The notes below the pieces were generated by a model. The model saw only the letters and a list, made by a program, of their open reading frames with translations. It did no database searches and had not been told where the DNA came from. Below, one piece after another: positions 33,865-43,012 of a stretch of 64,000 bases of DNA. The stretch is from NCBI GenBank assembly GCA_023393755.1, contig JAEXCA010000122.1, positions 1 through 64,000 on the forward strand, given 5' to 3'. This DNA is from Actinomycetes bacterium. GTDB lineage: Bacteria > Actinomycetota > Actinomycetes > Propionibacteriales > Propionibacteriaceae. The number at the start of each line of letters is the position of its first letter. Within the stretch, counting starts at the first letter, position 1. The position numbers and the translations under genes are program-made.

Positions 33865-34944
33865 TCAGGCCCGACTCAGCACGCGGGCCTGCTGCTGGGC
33901 GCGCACACTGAGTTCGGCGGCCTTCAGGGCGTGCTCCTGGGTCATCGCGTTCTCGGTGCGGTTCAGGCAGTCCAGGATCAGCTCGCCGAAGAACGGGTAG
34001 CCGACCTGGCCGTGGGCGTTCAGGTGGTGCTCGCCCCTGCCGTCGACCAGGAAGACGTGGCCCGGGCCCTGGTCGGTGCCGACGTTGAGGTACTTGCGCA
34101 GTTCGATGTAGCCCTCGGTGCCGAGCAGGAAGGTCCGTCCGTCGCCCCAGGTGCGCAGACCGTCCGGCGTGAACCAGTCCACCCGGCAGTACCCGGTCGC
34201 GCCATTGTCGGTGACGATGTGGGCCTCGCCGAAGTCGTCCAGCTCCGGCCATTCCGGGTGGGCGTAGTTGGCGATGGACGAGTCGGTGACGGTCGCATCG
34301 CCGGCGCCGGTGTAGAACAGCATCTGCTCGAAGTTGTGCGAACCGATGTCGCACAGGATGCCGCCGTAGCTCTGCTTGCGCCAGAACCAGTCCGGACGGG
34401 TTTCGGGACGCAGCCGGTGCGGGCCGAGCCCGATGAACTGCAGCACCCGTCCGATCGCGCCCTGCTCGATCAGCTGTCCGGCCAGCACCGCCGCCTCGAC
34501 GTGGATCCGCTCGGAGTAGTAGACCGCGTACTTCAGGCCCGTCCGCGCGGTCGCCTCACGCACCGCCGCCAGCTGTTCCAACGTGGTCAGCGGCGCCTTG
34601 TCGGTGAAGTAGTCCTTGCCGGCGTCGATCACCCGCAGCCCCAGGCCGGCGCGCTCCGAGGTGACCGCCGCACCGGCCACCAGCCGCACCTCGGTGTCCT
34701 CCAGCACCTCCGCCTCCGAACGGGCGACCCGCACCTGCGGGAACTGGGCCCGGAAGGCCTCGACCTTGACCGGATCGGGGTCGTAGACCCACTTCAGGGT
34801 CGCGCCCGCGCCGGTCAGCCCCTGGCACATCCCGGTGATGTGGCCGTGGTCGAGGTGGGTGGCGCCGAAGACGAACTCGCCCTGCGACACGACCGGCCGG
34901 GGCATGGGCATCGGCGCATAGCTGGCGCCGTCCGAGGTCTGCAT
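33865..34944 (-). CDS. Gfo/Idh/MocA-family oxidoreductase
   Basis: A 359-residue NAD(P)-dependent sugar or inositol dehydrogenase type protein. The N-terminal dinucleotide fold has VFGATHLDHGHITGM and YDPDPVKVEAF, the catalytic lysine region is FTDKAPLTTLEQL, and the C-terminal substrate domain has GILCDIGSHNFEQML with the conserved Asp and His. ATG 34944 follows GGGAG. It lies next to the sugar-acid locus but has its own LacI-type operator upstream. Substrate unknown. Confidence 0.88.
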   Translation of the reverse strand: MQTSDGASYAPMPMPRPVVSQGEFVFGATHLDHGHITGMCQGLTGAGATLKWVYDPDPVKVEAFRAQFPQVRVARSEAEVLEDTEVRLVAGAAVTSERAGLGLRVIDAGKDYFTDKAPLTTLEQLAAVREATARTGLKYAVYYSERIHVEAAVLAGQLIEQGAIGRVLQFIGLGPHRLRPETRPDWFWRKQSYGGILCDIGSHNFEQMLFYTGAGDATVTDSSIANYAHPEWPELDDFGEAHIVTDNGATGYCRVDWFTPDGLRTWGDGRTFLLGTEGYIELRKYLNVGTDQGPGHVFLVDGRGEHHLNAHGQVGYPFFGELILDCLNRTENAMTQEHALKAAELSVRAQQQARVLSRA

Positions 34945-34963
34945 GGTCCCATTCTCCCTCATG

Positions 34964-34977
34964 GGTAAGCGCTTGCC
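34964..34977. promoter_or_regulatory. LacI-family operator candidate
   Basis: GGTAAGCGCTTGCC is a near-perfect 14-bp palindrome with the CG-centred core AAGCGCTT typical of LacI/GalR-family operators. It lies 19 bases upstream of the oxidoreductase start. No LacI-family gene is in the window. Confidence 0.6.
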
Positions 34978-35062
34978 AGCATCCGACGAGAAACCGCCAG
35001 TGGCGTCGTGGTTGGCCTGTCCAGCTTGTGCGTTCGAGGATCGGGAGCAGCAGGTCGGCACA

Positions 35063-35145
35063 ACCTGGTTTCGACGCTTCGACAGGCTCAGCGCAGCAAC
35101 TCAACCATCGTTTGCCAGCAGCCACGCGCTCAACCGTCGTTCGGC
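35063..35145. repeat. Dispersed intergenic repeat, opposite orientation to 23625
   Basis: TGGTTTCGACGCTTCGACAG, CAACTCAACCATCG and GCTCAACCGTCGTT match the reverse complement of parts of 23625-23752. It fills the gap between menB and the oxidoreductase gene. Confidence 0.5.
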
Positions 35146-35158
35146 CGGAGGCCGCCGA

Positions 35159-36055
35159 TCAGTAGTAGTAGGGGAACTTCGACCAGTCCGGGGCGCGCTT
35201 CTCCAGGAAGGAATCCCGGCCCTCCACCGCCTCGTCGGTCATGTAGGCCAGCCGGGTGGTCTCGCCGGCGAACACCTGCTGGCCGACCAGCCCATCGTCG
35301 ATGGCATTGAAGGCGAACTTCAGCATCCGCTGGGCCGTGGGCGACTTGCCACAGACCTTCGCCGCCCACTCCAGGCCGACCTCCTCCAGCCGGGAGTGCG
35401 GCACCACCGCGTTCACCATGCCCATCCGGTGGGCGTCCTCGGCGGTGTAGGTGTCGCCCAGGAAGAAGATCTCGCGGGCGAACTTCTGGCCCACCTGGCG
35501 GGCCAGGTAGGCCGAACCGAAGCCGGCGTCGAAGGAGCCCACGTCGGCGTCGGTCTGCTTGAACCTGGCGTGCTCGGCCGAGGCCAGGGTGAGGTCGCAG
35601 ACCACGTGCAGCGAGTGGCCGCCGCCGGCCGCCCAGCCGTTCACCAGGGCGATCACCACCTTGGGCATGAACCGGATCAACCGCTGCACCTCGAGGATGT
35701 GCAGCCTGCCCAGCTTGGCGGCGTCCACGGTCGCCGCGGACTCGCCGTCGGCGTACTGGTAGCCGGCGCGGCCCCGGATCCGCTGATCGCCGCCGGAGCA
35801 GAACGCCCACCCACCGTCCTTGGCCGACGGCCCGTTGCCGGTGATCAGGACGCAGCCCACATCGGACGACATCCGCGCGTGGTCGAGCGCGGTGTAGAGC
35901 TCGTCCACGGTGTGCGGCCGGAAGGCGTTGCGCACCTCGGGACGGTCGAAGGCGATCCGGACCGCCGGGACGTCCAGCGCCCGGTGGTAGGTGATGTCGG
36001 TGAACTCGAAGCCGTCCACCGGCCGCCAGCGCTCCGGCTGGAAGGGGTTGCTCAT
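35159..36055 (-). CDS. menB: 1,4-dihydroxy-2-naphthoyl-CoA synthase
   Basis: A 298-residue crotonase-fold enzyme of menaquinone synthesis that closes the second ring of the naphthoquinone. MenB-specific parts are AFCSGGDQRIRGRAGY, NGWAAGGGHSLHVVCDLTLA, the FKQTDADVGSFDAGFGSAYL active-site loop and the ending DWSKFPYYY. Length and signatures match actinobacterial MenB closely. TAGCCT six bases before ATG 36055 suggests a leaderless transcript. No other men genes are in the window. Confidence 0.96.
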   Translation of the reverse strand: MSNPFQPERWRPVDGFEFTDITYHRALDVPAVRIAFDRPEVRNAFRPHTVDELYTALDHARMSSDVGCVLITGNGPSAKDGGWAFCSGGDQRIRGRAGYQYADGESAATVDAAKLGRLHILEVQRLIRFMPKVVIALVNGWAAGGGHSLHVVCDLTLASAEHARFKQTDADVGSFDAGFGSAYLARQVGQKFAREIFFLGDTYTAEDAHRMGMVNAVVPHSRLEEVGLEWAAKVCGKSPTAQRMLKFAFNAIDDGLVGQQVFAGETTRLAYMTDEAVEGRDSFLEKRAPDWSKFPYYY

Positions 36056-36061
36056 GGCCTC

Positions 36062-36067
36062 AGGCTA
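36062..36067 (-). promoter_or_regulatory. -10 box TAGCCT for a leaderless menB transcript
   Basis: Minus-strand TAGCCT, then GAGGCC, then ATG 36055. The GAGG could also act as a ribosome site, so leaderless use is not certain. Confidence 0.4.
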
Positions 36068-36140
36068 GCCAATCCCCACCGCCGAGCGGTGCTCGCGGGA
36101 CGACGGAGGTGGAGCGGCTGGCGCCGGGGTGTGCAACACA

Positions 36141-36185
36141 GGAAGGGAGGGTTCCCGATCGAGGTGACCGGGAACCCTCCCTTCC
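36141..36185 (-). terminator. Strong hairpin terminator after the GH16 gene
   Basis: GGAAGGGAGGGTTCCCG (36141-36157) and CGGGAACCCTCCCTTCC (36169-36185) are a perfect 17-bp inverted repeat with an 11-base loop, 26 bases beyond the GH16 stop. There is no T-run, which is common for terminators in GC-rich actinobacteria. Confidence 0.7.
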
Positions 36186-36210
36186 GTGCGACGCGTTGAT
36201 CAGCGACTGG

Positions 36211-37086
36211 TCAGCTGGTCGCCCAAGCCTTGATCCAGTCGACCTCCATCTTGCCGGAGGGCTTGCTCTTCATCTTGTTCAACTCCCAGTCCGAGCTGAG
36301 CAGGCTCATCACCAGGAAGTAGTTGCCCTGGGTCTTGAGCTTCTTGGTCTTGACCACCTTGCCGTCGATCCGGAAGGTCACCTTGGCGGTGTCCCAGGTC
36401 ACGGCGAAGACGTGGTACTTGCTGAACCAGCTCTTCTTCATGCTCTTCTTGTAGAGCTTGTTCTCCTTGGTCTTGCCGGTGGAGTAGCGGGTGTGCACCA
36501 CGCTGGTGATCGCCTTGCCGTAGCCGTAGGACTCGATGAAGTCGATCTCCGACCCGCCGTCCGACTGCAGCCAGATGCCGCCATGCATGCCGCGATCCTT
36601 GGGGAACTTCACCCGGGCGGCAACGGTGCCGGTCTGCATGGCGAAGTTGCCGTTGGTGCTGAGCATGGCGTTGCGGTAGATCGGCGTGGCCTTGTTCTTC
36701 TCGAACTTCTTGCCCAGCGCCTTCACCGACTTGGACATCTTCTTGCCCTTGAGGCTCTTCACGCACTCGGCCTTCTGGGCGGCGATGATCGCGGGGTCGG
36801 TCTCCTTCGAGACCCGCAGGACGATCCGGCCATCCACGATGTACCGCTGGTCGGCGTAGGGGGCCGAGCACCGCCGTCCGCCGGCGCCGTACCCGATGTA
36901 GTCACGATCGATCCAGTCGGACTCCCATTCGGTGAAGTTCCACACCTTGGTCGGCTCCGTCGTGGGCAGACCGTCTTCCGGCTTGGGCTTCGCCGCGACC
37001 GCGGGAGCGGCCGGCGCGACCAGCAAGGTCGCCGCCAACGCGGCGCCGGCCAGTCCTGAGATCAGGGCCTTGACACTTCTCTTCAT
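36211..37086 (-). CDS. Secreted GH16-family glycoside hydrolase
   Basis: A 291-residue exported protein. A signal peptide (about 1-31, basic start, hydrophobic core, APAVAA end) precedes a beta-jellyroll with the GH16 active-site sequence EIDFIE: Glu180 nucleophile, Asp182, Glu185 acid/base. GMHGGIWLQSDGGSEIDFI is the full signature. GH16 enzymes cut beta-1,3/1,4-glucans, galactans and related polymers. A Lys-rich insertion (about 108-133) is unusual. A paralogue lies at 43013-44176 on the other side of a glycosyltransferase block, so the target may be the locally made polysaccharide. Confidence 0.9.
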   Translation of the reverse strand: MKRSVKALISGLAGAALAATLLVAPAAPAVAAKPKPEDGLPTTEPTKVWNFTEWESDWIDRDYIGYGAGGRRCSAPYADQRYIVDGRIVLRVSKETDPAIIAAQKAECVKSLKGKKMSKSVKALGKKFEKNKATPIYRNAMLSTNGNFAMQTGTVAARVKFPKDRGMHGGIWLQSDGGSEIDFIESYGYGKAITSVVHTRYSTGKTKENKLYKKSMKKSWFSKYHVFAVTWDTAKVTFRIDGKVVKTKKLKTQGNYFLVMSLLSSDWELNKMKSKPSGKMEVDWIKAWATS

Positions 37087-37479
37087 CTAGCGATTCACCT
37101 CGTGTGTTGTGCGGACGGGGAGGGGGCTCCGTGCTTCGCGTCATGCACTCTACCTGTCGCTCGCGTCCGCTCCGCATCGACTCCGCGTCCGGCCGCAAAG
37201 CCTCAAGCTGCACTTGACGGAAGCGTGGCCGGGCACTGCTGGGGGCCTCCGCAAACCACGGAGCCACGGCTACCATCCTTCTGTGGCACCGCACAGCCAA
37301 GCGACAGGCGGGGTTCTCGAACTCGGGCTCCCCCGTCCCGATCGGCGTCAGCCCAACCGTGGGGCTGTACGGAGTTGACCGATCCGGAAGCATCGCCACA
37401 GCCCCCACTCGCCGACCCGAGGGCGAGCGGTAGGCTAAGCGCGGCCATCGCAGGGCGACACGGAGACAAGGAGAAGGTT
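37087..37479. other. Divergent promoter gap at the left edge of the polysaccharide locus
   Basis: About 390 bases between the GH16 gene and the first glycosyltransferase. A TAGGCT -10-like box (37432-37437) may serve the plus strand, and TAGAGT (minus strand of 37147-37152) the GH16 gene. No -35 box, riboswitch or gene was recognised. Confidence 0.4.
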
Positions 37480-39654
37480 GTGCCGCAGGTTTCTGTGATC
37501 GTTCCGGTGCGGAACGGTGGCCAGAACCTGCGCCAGTGCCTGCAGAGCATCACCGACCAGACCCTGCGCGACGTCGAGATCATCATCGTCGACGACGGCT
37601 CCACCGACGAGTCGGCGGCGATCGTGACCGAGTTCGCCGCCCGCGACCCGCGGGTCAGCTGCGTGCCGGGCCCCGCCACGGGCAGCGCCGGTTCGGCCCG
37701 CAATGTCGGGCTGGCGATGGCCACCGGCGACTACCTCGCCTTCCTGGACGCCGACGACTACTTCGCCCCCACCATGCTGGAGGAGCTCCACACCCAGGCC
37801 TCGCTGGACCGGGCCGACGTCGCGCTGTGCAAGTTCCGGGTGCACAACGAGCAGACCGGGGATTCGCAGGCCGCGGATTGGGCGATGCGGCTGCAGTACT
37901 TCCCGAAGAAGATGCCGTTCGCGCCGGACGACCTCGGCGACTACCTGTTCTTCGCGGTCAACCCGGCAGCCTGGAACAAGCTGTTCCGGGCGTCGTTCAT
38001 CCGCAAGGCGAAGCTGGAGTTCCAGGATCTGCGCCGGACGAACGACGCCTACTTCACCTACATGGCCCTGGCCCAGGCGAAGCGGATCACCCACGTCGAC
38101 CGCTACCTGGTCAACTACCGCAGCGGGAACCCCTACAGCCTGCAGGGGTCGAACCAGGAGAGTCCGCTGGAGTTCGTCGAGGCGATCGCCGCGATGCGGC
38201 GCCGCCTGGAGGAGATCGGCAAGTACCAGAAGCTGGAGCGGGCCTTCGTCAACGAGGCGCTGGAGCTGTGCCTGGCCAACCTGCGCCGGGCGAGCACGCT
38301 TTCCGCCTTCCAGCAGATCCACCGCGCACTCACCACCGATGTCTTCGCCCGCTTCGGCATCCTCAACCGGCCGGCGTCCTACTTCGTCCGGCCCAGCCTG
38401 GCCCGGCAACTCGACGCGATCCAGAACCACACCGCCGAGGAGTACCTCTTCCGCCGGTTCGCCGAAGCCTCCGACGCCGCCGCCCAGGCCAGAGCGGAAG
38501 CCCGCTCCGCACTGCGCGAGATCGAGGTGCGGGCGAACGCCACCTGGCTGGCCAGCCAGCCGGAACCGCCCCAGCCCAGGTCGCTTCCCGAACGCCGCCG
38601 CATCGAACCCTCGGCCGCCCGGCCGGACGTCTCGGTGATCATCCCGGTGTACAACACCGAGGGGTACATCGCCGAGTGCGTGGACAGCGTTCGCGCCCAG
38701 ACCGGCGTGGAACTGCAGATCATCTGCATCGACGACGGCTCGACCGACACCTCCGGCGAACTGCTGGACCGGTTCGCCGCCGAGGACGAGCGGATCATCG
38801 TGATCCACCAGCCCAACGCCGGGCTCTCCGGTGCCCGCAACACCGGCCTGGCCCACGCCACCGGACGCTACGTCTGCTTCATCGACAGCGACGACTACTG
38901 GCGGGAGAACGCCCTGGCCCGGATGGTCCGCCGGGCGGACGAGAACAAGCTCGACGCCCTGCTGTTCGATGCGGTCCCGCTGCGCGAGCAGGGGGTCAGC
39001 GACAAGGTGTGGGCACGCTACGAGCACTACTACCGGCGTTCGGACAAGTTCGGCACCGTGATGACCGGGCCGGAGCTGCTGGCCCGGATGAAGTCGATCG
39101 ACGAGTACCGGGCGAGCGCCTGCCTGTACCTGGTGCGCTCCGGGCTGGTCCGCGAACTCGGGTTGGTGTTCTACCCCGGGATCACCCACGAGGACAACCT
39201 GTTCACCTTCGCCCTGATGCTGGAGGCCAAGCGCGCCACCCACCTGGCCGAGCCGATGTACGCCCGGCGGATCCGGCCCGGTTCGATCATGACCGCCGGC
39301 GAGCGGGCGGCGTCCACCCGCGGCTACCTGGTCACCTACCTGGAGATGCGACGGCTGGCCTCGCGGGGCAACTACGAGGACTGGGTGGCCGAGCAGATCG
39401 GAGCGGTGATCTTCACCGCCTTCCGGATGGCCAGGGACAACTTCATCCGGCTCGATCCGGACATCGGCGATCGGCTCCGGGAGGTGGATCCCAGCCCGGA
39501 GGCGCAGGCGGCGTTCCACATGCTGCGCCGGCTGCGCTACGAGTGGCGGGTGTCGCGGGCCAACAAGCCGAACCCCAAGCCGCGCAAGAGCCTTCCCCGT
39601 CGACTGCTGCAACGGGCCAGGCGGCTGGCGAAGCGGGTCCTGGGGCGGCAGTGA
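37480..39654 (+). CDS. Glycosyltransferase with two tandem GT2 domains
   Basis: A 724-residue cytoplasmic protein with two complete GT-A (family 2) domains. The first (about 1-230) has VSVIVPVRNGG, DDGSTDES and the metal motif FLDADDYF. The second (about 383-620) has VSVIIPVYNTEGYIAEC, DDGSTDTS and FIDSDDYW. Two-domain GT2 proteins often add two sugars or alternate linkages. The C-terminus is strongly basic and may touch the membrane. GTG 37480 follows AAGGAGAAGG. It overlaps the next gene by GTGA. Confidence 0.92.
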   Translation: MPQVSVIVPVRNGGQNLRQCLQSITDQTLRDVEIIIVDDGSTDESAAIVTEFAARDPRVSCVPGPATGSAGSARNVGLAMATGDYLAFLDADDYFAPTMLEELHTQASLDRADVALCKFRVHNEQTGDSQAADWAMRLQYFPKKMPFAPDDLGDYLFFAVNPAAWNKLFRASFIRKAKLEFQDLRRTNDAYFTYMALAQAKRITHVDRYLVNYRSGNPYSLQGSNQESPLEFVEAIAAMRRRLEEIGKYQKLERAFVNEALELCLANLRRASTLSAFQQIHRALTTDVFARFGILNRPASYFVRPSLARQLDAIQNHTAEEYLFRRFAEASDAAAQARAEARSALREIEVRANATWLASQPEPPQPRSLPERRRIEPSAARPDVSVIIPVYNTEGYIAECVDSVRAQTGVELQIICIDDGSTDTSGELLDRFAAEDERIIVIHQPNAGLSGARNTGLAHATGRYVCFIDSDDYWRENALARMVRRADENKLDALLFDAVPLREQGVSDKVWARYEHYYRRSDKFGTVMTGPELLARMKSIDEYRASACLYLVRSGLVRELGLVFYPGITHEDNLFTFALMLEAKRATHLAEPMYARRIRPGSIMTAGERAASTRGYLVTYLEMRRLASRGNYEDWVAEQIGAVIFTAFRMARDNFIRLDPDIGDRLREVDPSPEAQAAFHMLRRLRYEWRVSRANKPNPKPRKSLPRRLLQRARRLAKRVLGRQ

Positions 39655-40658
39655 GCCCGTCGGCTGCCGTGACCGGGACGTTCCCGCGCAGCGCGCCCGC
39701 CCGGGTGGGAGCGGTGATCCTCAACTACCGCTCCACCGACGACACCCTCGCGGCGCTGGCCTCGTTGCTGGCCGGCGACTGCCTGGATCTCAGCGTGATC
39801 GTGGCGGACAACACCAGCGCCGAGCAGGCCGATCCCGAGCTGGCCGGACGCCTGCCCGGCCGGGTTCGCTACCTGCCGACCGGCCGGAACCTCGGGTACG
39901 CGGCCGGGAACAACCTGGCGATCGCCGAGCACCTGGACGCGGGGGTGGAGTACATCCTGCTGCTCAACCCTGACGCCCGCGTGCAGCAGGACACGCTCGG
40001 ACGACTGCTGACCACCGCGCGGCAGAACCCGCAGGCGGGGTTCGTCGGCCCGCGGCTGCTGGACGGCGATCGGCCCGGCCGGATCGTCCAGTCCGACGGC
40101 GGCCGGATCGACTGGGAGCGGGGAGCGGCCCCGGTGCACCTCCACGTCCACAAACCGGCTGACACCCTCGGCAGCGAGGTGGCGGAGGTCGACTACGTCA
40201 CCGGCTCCTGCGTGCTGATCAGCCGCCGGGTGCTCGAGGACGTCGGGCTGCTGCCGGAGGACTACTTCCTGTACTTCGAGGAGACCGACTTCTCGGTGCG
40301 GGCACGCCGGCGGGGCTGGCTCTCCCTGGTCGACCGGGCCGCGCTGGCCCGGCACCACCGCCGCTCGACCGGCGAGGTGCCCTCGCTGCCCTACCTCTAC
40401 TACCTCACCCGGAACCGGGGGATCTTCGCCACCCGGCACCTCGGCGACCCGGCCGCGCTCGACCGGGCGTACGCCGACCTGGACCGGCGGTTCCTCGGAC
40501 CCTGGCGCAAACGGGTGGCCGCCGCCGCGCCGGAACTGGTCGCCGACTTCGACAACGTCGTGGCGATGGCCAAGAATGATGCCAGCCAGGGACGCACCGG
40601 AGAGTGCGCGGAGTTGCGCCGCTTCCAGCGACAGGGGGTACCAGGATGGTCGGACTAG
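39651..40658 (+). CDS. GT2 glycosyltransferase, rhamnosyltransferase-like
   Basis: A 335-residue family 2 enzyme of the WbbL/RfbF type: VGAVILNYRSTDDTLAAL, GRNLGYAAGNNLAI, LLLNPDARV and the acceptor motif YFEETDFSVRARRRGW. These usually transfer rhamnose or a similar deoxysugar from a dTDP donor. GTG 39651 lies within the stop of the tandem GT2 gene (four-base overlap), so the two are translated together. Confidence 0.9.
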   Translation: MSPSAAVTGTFPRSAPARVGAVILNYRSTDDTLAALASLLAGDCLDLSVIVADNTSAEQADPELAGRLPGRVRYLPTGRNLGYAAGNNLAIAEHLDAGVEYILLLNPDARVQQDTLGRLLTTARQNPQAGFVGPRLLDGDRPGRIVQSDGGRIDWERGAAPVHLHVHKPADTLGSEVAEVDYVTGSCVLISRRVLEDVGLLPEDYFLYFEETDFSVRARRRGWLSLVDRAALARHHRRSTGEVPSLPYLYYLTRNRGIFATRHLGDPAALDRAYADLDRRFLGPWRKRVAAAAPELVADFDNVVAMAKNDASQGRTGECAELRRFQRQGVPGWSD

Positions 40659-40963
40659 ACCCGGACGACGACGCCTCGCGGATCGCCTCGCTGGAGCAGC
40701 TGATCCGTGAGGAGCGCGACCGGTTCGCCGCCGAGCAACGTCAGGCGGCCGCCGAGCTGGCGGAGCTTGCCGAACGGCTGACGACCGTGACCAGGCACAA
40801 CGCCGAACTCGAAGCCGAGAACGAGCGCCTGCGGGGCAGCGTCAGCGAGCTCAAGCAGTACCGCAAGCAACTGGAACGGATCAGGAAGTCACCGCTCTAC
40901 CGGCCGGTGGCCATCCTCCGGAAGCTGACCGGACGCGGCGAGTCCGCGGTGAACAGCCGCTGA
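40646..40963 (+). CDS. Small coiled-coil protein between glycosyltransferases
   Basis: A 105-residue protein that is almost one long coiled coil (about 12-80, rich in Glu, Arg, Ala and Leu heptads), ending in YRPVAILRKLTGRG. Similar coiled-coil segments are found at the ends of rhamnan-type glycosyltransferases, so it may be a detached scaffold for the complex. It starts inside the previous gene (13-base overlap) and its stop overlaps the next ATG by one base. Ribosome site is weak. Confidence 0.7.
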   Translation: MVGLDPDDDASRIASLEQLIREERDRFAAEQRQAAAELAELAERLTTVTRHNAELEAENERLRGSVSELKQYRKQLERIRKSPLYRPVAILRKLTGRGESAVNSR

Positions 40964-42879
40964 TGGCCCCTGACCCGGAGCGGATCCGACGCGAGTACGA
41001 GGCCACCCTCGTCGGCACGGCCCCGCGCGACGGCGCCGCCCGCTGCGTCTTCCTGGTGGGCTCGACGGACTTCGCCGACCGCGGCGACGACCTGCCGATG
41101 GCCGCCGGGATGGCCAGACAGCTGGCCGCGCTGGGTTGGGGCGTCCGGGTGGTGGGACCAGGAGAGTGGTACGAACCGCAGCCGCCGGGCAGCAGTGTCG
41201 TCTGCGTGGATCCCTCCTGCGATCCCCGGCGGGTGCCGGGACGGGTGACCGTGGTCGCCTGGGTGCGCGACCGGGTGGGGACCTGGCTGCGCAACCCCGG
41301 TCTTACCGCACTGGACGCGATCATCGCCCCGTCCGAGATCGGCCGCCGGGTGATCGCCCGCAGCTTCACCGGGACGATCCGGACCTGCCCGATCGGCGTG
41401 GACACCGATCTCTTCCACCCGGGCAGGTCGACCCGCCGCGTCCGGGAGGCGCGCCGGCCGCCCTACTTCGAGCGCCCCGCCCACTACCGCTCCGCCCAGG
41501 TCGTCGTGGCCGAGGTCTCCGACCGCGCCGCCGGGTACGGGCTGCTCACCAGCCGGCTGCTGGAAGCGTTGGCCTGTGACGCGCCGGCGATCACCAACCG
41601 GAGGATCGGGCTGGCCGATGCCGGGCTGGGCGACGTCCCGGCCTACTCCGACGCCACCGAGCGGGAGGCGCTGAGCGTCCGGGCCCGGAAGGGCGAGTAC
41701 GACGAGCCGGCTCGCCGGCTTGGCGAGCTGGTGCGCACCCGGCATTCGCTGCAGCGCAGGGCCGGCGACTTCGCGGCGATCCTGCACGAGGTCGCCGGCG
41801 AGTCCCGGCCCCGCCCCATCGTCGACTTCTACCCCGACTACAGCAACGGCAATCCGTTCCAGACGCTGCTCTACCGCGCGCTGACGCCCGAGGTGGCCAC
41901 GCTCGTCCCGGTGACGGACGTCGTCACCGATCCGCTCTCGCGGGATCCCGGCGGCGATCTGCACGGGCGGGTGCTGCACCTGCACTGGCTGGATCGGGTG
42001 GTGCAGGAGGCCGGCCGGCTCGACCTGGCGATCGAACGGCTGGACGCGTTCCGGCGGGTGATCCTCGACCTCAAGTCCCGCGGGGTCCGGGTGGTCTGGA
42101 CGGTGCACAACGTGCTGCCGCATCAGGTGCGGTACTACTTCCTGGAACTGCAGTTGTGCCAGTTCGTCGCCGAGCAGGCCGACGCGATCCACGTGATGGC
42201 CGGCAACACGGCCGCGCTCGCCGCACCGTACTTCCGGCTGCCGCCGGAGAAGATCGTGCGACTCGACCACCCTTCCTACGACGGCGCGTACCCGGTGGTG
42301 CTCGACCGGGACCTGGCTCGCGCCCAGCTGGGGTTGAGCTCCGGCGAGATCTGCCTGCTCTTCTTCGGCCTGATCCGCGAGTACAAGGGGGTCGGCCGGC
42401 TGCTGGACGCCTTCGCCACGATCGCCGGCCAGGACGCCCGGCTGCGCCTGGACGTGGTCGGCCGGGTCGACCCGCCACACACCGAGGAGTTCGTCGAGCG
42501 ACTGCGGCACAGTCCTCAGGTCCGGGCCCACCTGGGCTTCGTTCCCAACGATCTGGTGCAGCGCTACCTGCTGGCCGCCGACATCGCGGTGCTGCCCTTC
42601 GAACGCGCGCTCAACTCGGGTTCGCTCGCCCTCGCGGCCACGTTCGGCCTGCCGGTGGTGGTGCCCGGCTCACCCGCCTTCGCCGATCTGGCCGGCCGGC
42701 CGATGGTCGAGACCTTCGCCCCGGGCGACACCGCCTCGCTGGCCGAGGCGCTGTGGCGGGCCCGCACCGGCCTGACCCGTCCGGAAGCCCGCGAGGACGC
42801 TCGCGCCTACGCCGCCGAGCGGGACCCGGACACGATCTCGCCTCGCCTGGCTCGAGAGGTGCTCGGGATTGAACCGTGA
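40963..42879 (+). CDS. Two-module glycosyltransferase (CgeB-like N-part, GT4 C-part)
   Basis: A 638-residue protein with two GT-B-like modules. The N-terminal part (about 25-280) resembles the second half of CgeB-type transferases (DAIIAPSEIGRRVI, CPIGVDTDLFHPG, RLLEALACDAPAIT). The second (about 284-620) is a GT4-like module starting PIVDFYPDYSNGNPFQ, with LLFFGLIREYKGVGRLLDAF and NSGSLALAATFGLPVVVPG. Either two sugars are added or the first module only positions the acceptor. It closes the plus-strand glycosyltransferase unit begun at 37480. Confidence 0.85.
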   Translation: MAPDPERIRREYEATLVGTAPRDGAARCVFLVGSTDFADRGDDLPMAAGMARQLAALGWGVRVVGPGEWYEPQPPGSSVVCVDPSCDPRRVPGRVTVVAWVRDRVGTWLRNPGLTALDAIIAPSEIGRRVIARSFTGTIRTCPIGVDTDLFHPGRSTRRVREARRPPYFERPAHYRSAQVVVAEVSDRAAGYGLLTSRLLEALACDAPAITNRRIGLADAGLGDVPAYSDATEREALSVRARKGEYDEPARRLGELVRTRHSLQRRAGDFAAILHEVAGESRPRPIVDFYPDYSNGNPFQTLLYRALTPEVATLVPVTDVVTDPLSRDPGGDLHGRVLHLHWLDRVVQEAGRLDLAIERLDAFRRVILDLKSRGVRVVWTVHNVLPHQVRYYFLELQLCQFVAEQADAIHVMAGNTAALAAPYFRLPPEKIVRLDHPSYDGAYPVVLDRDLARAQLGLSSGEICLLFFGLIREYKGVGRLLDAFATIAGQDARLRLDVVGRVDPPHTEEFVERLRHSPQVRAHLGFVPNDLVQRYLLAADIAVLPFERALNSGSLALAATFGLPVVVPGSPAFADLAGRPMVETFAPGDTASLAEALWRARTGLTRPEAREDARAYAAERDPDTISPRLAREVLGIEP

Positions 42880-43012
42880 TCGCGCACGATCGTCGAATCC
42901 CGGGCCGGCGTTGAGCGCGTTGGGTAGATTGGGCGGGGCTGGGTGAGCCCCAGCCCCCACAGGCCGGGCCTTTCCCGGCGACGACACCACCGTGAAGGGA
43001 CGGCGAAGGCAC

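Noticed and set aside
37435..39612. 725-residue open frame antisense to the tandem GT2 gene
   Set aside because: Low-complexity Val/Gly/His-rich translation typical of a shadow frame; the plus strand encodes two good GT2 domains.
37536..39650. Upstream extension of the second GT2 frame through the tandem GT2 gene
   Set aside because: The translated extension is Arg/Pro-rich noise; the GT2 fold begins only after GTG 39651.
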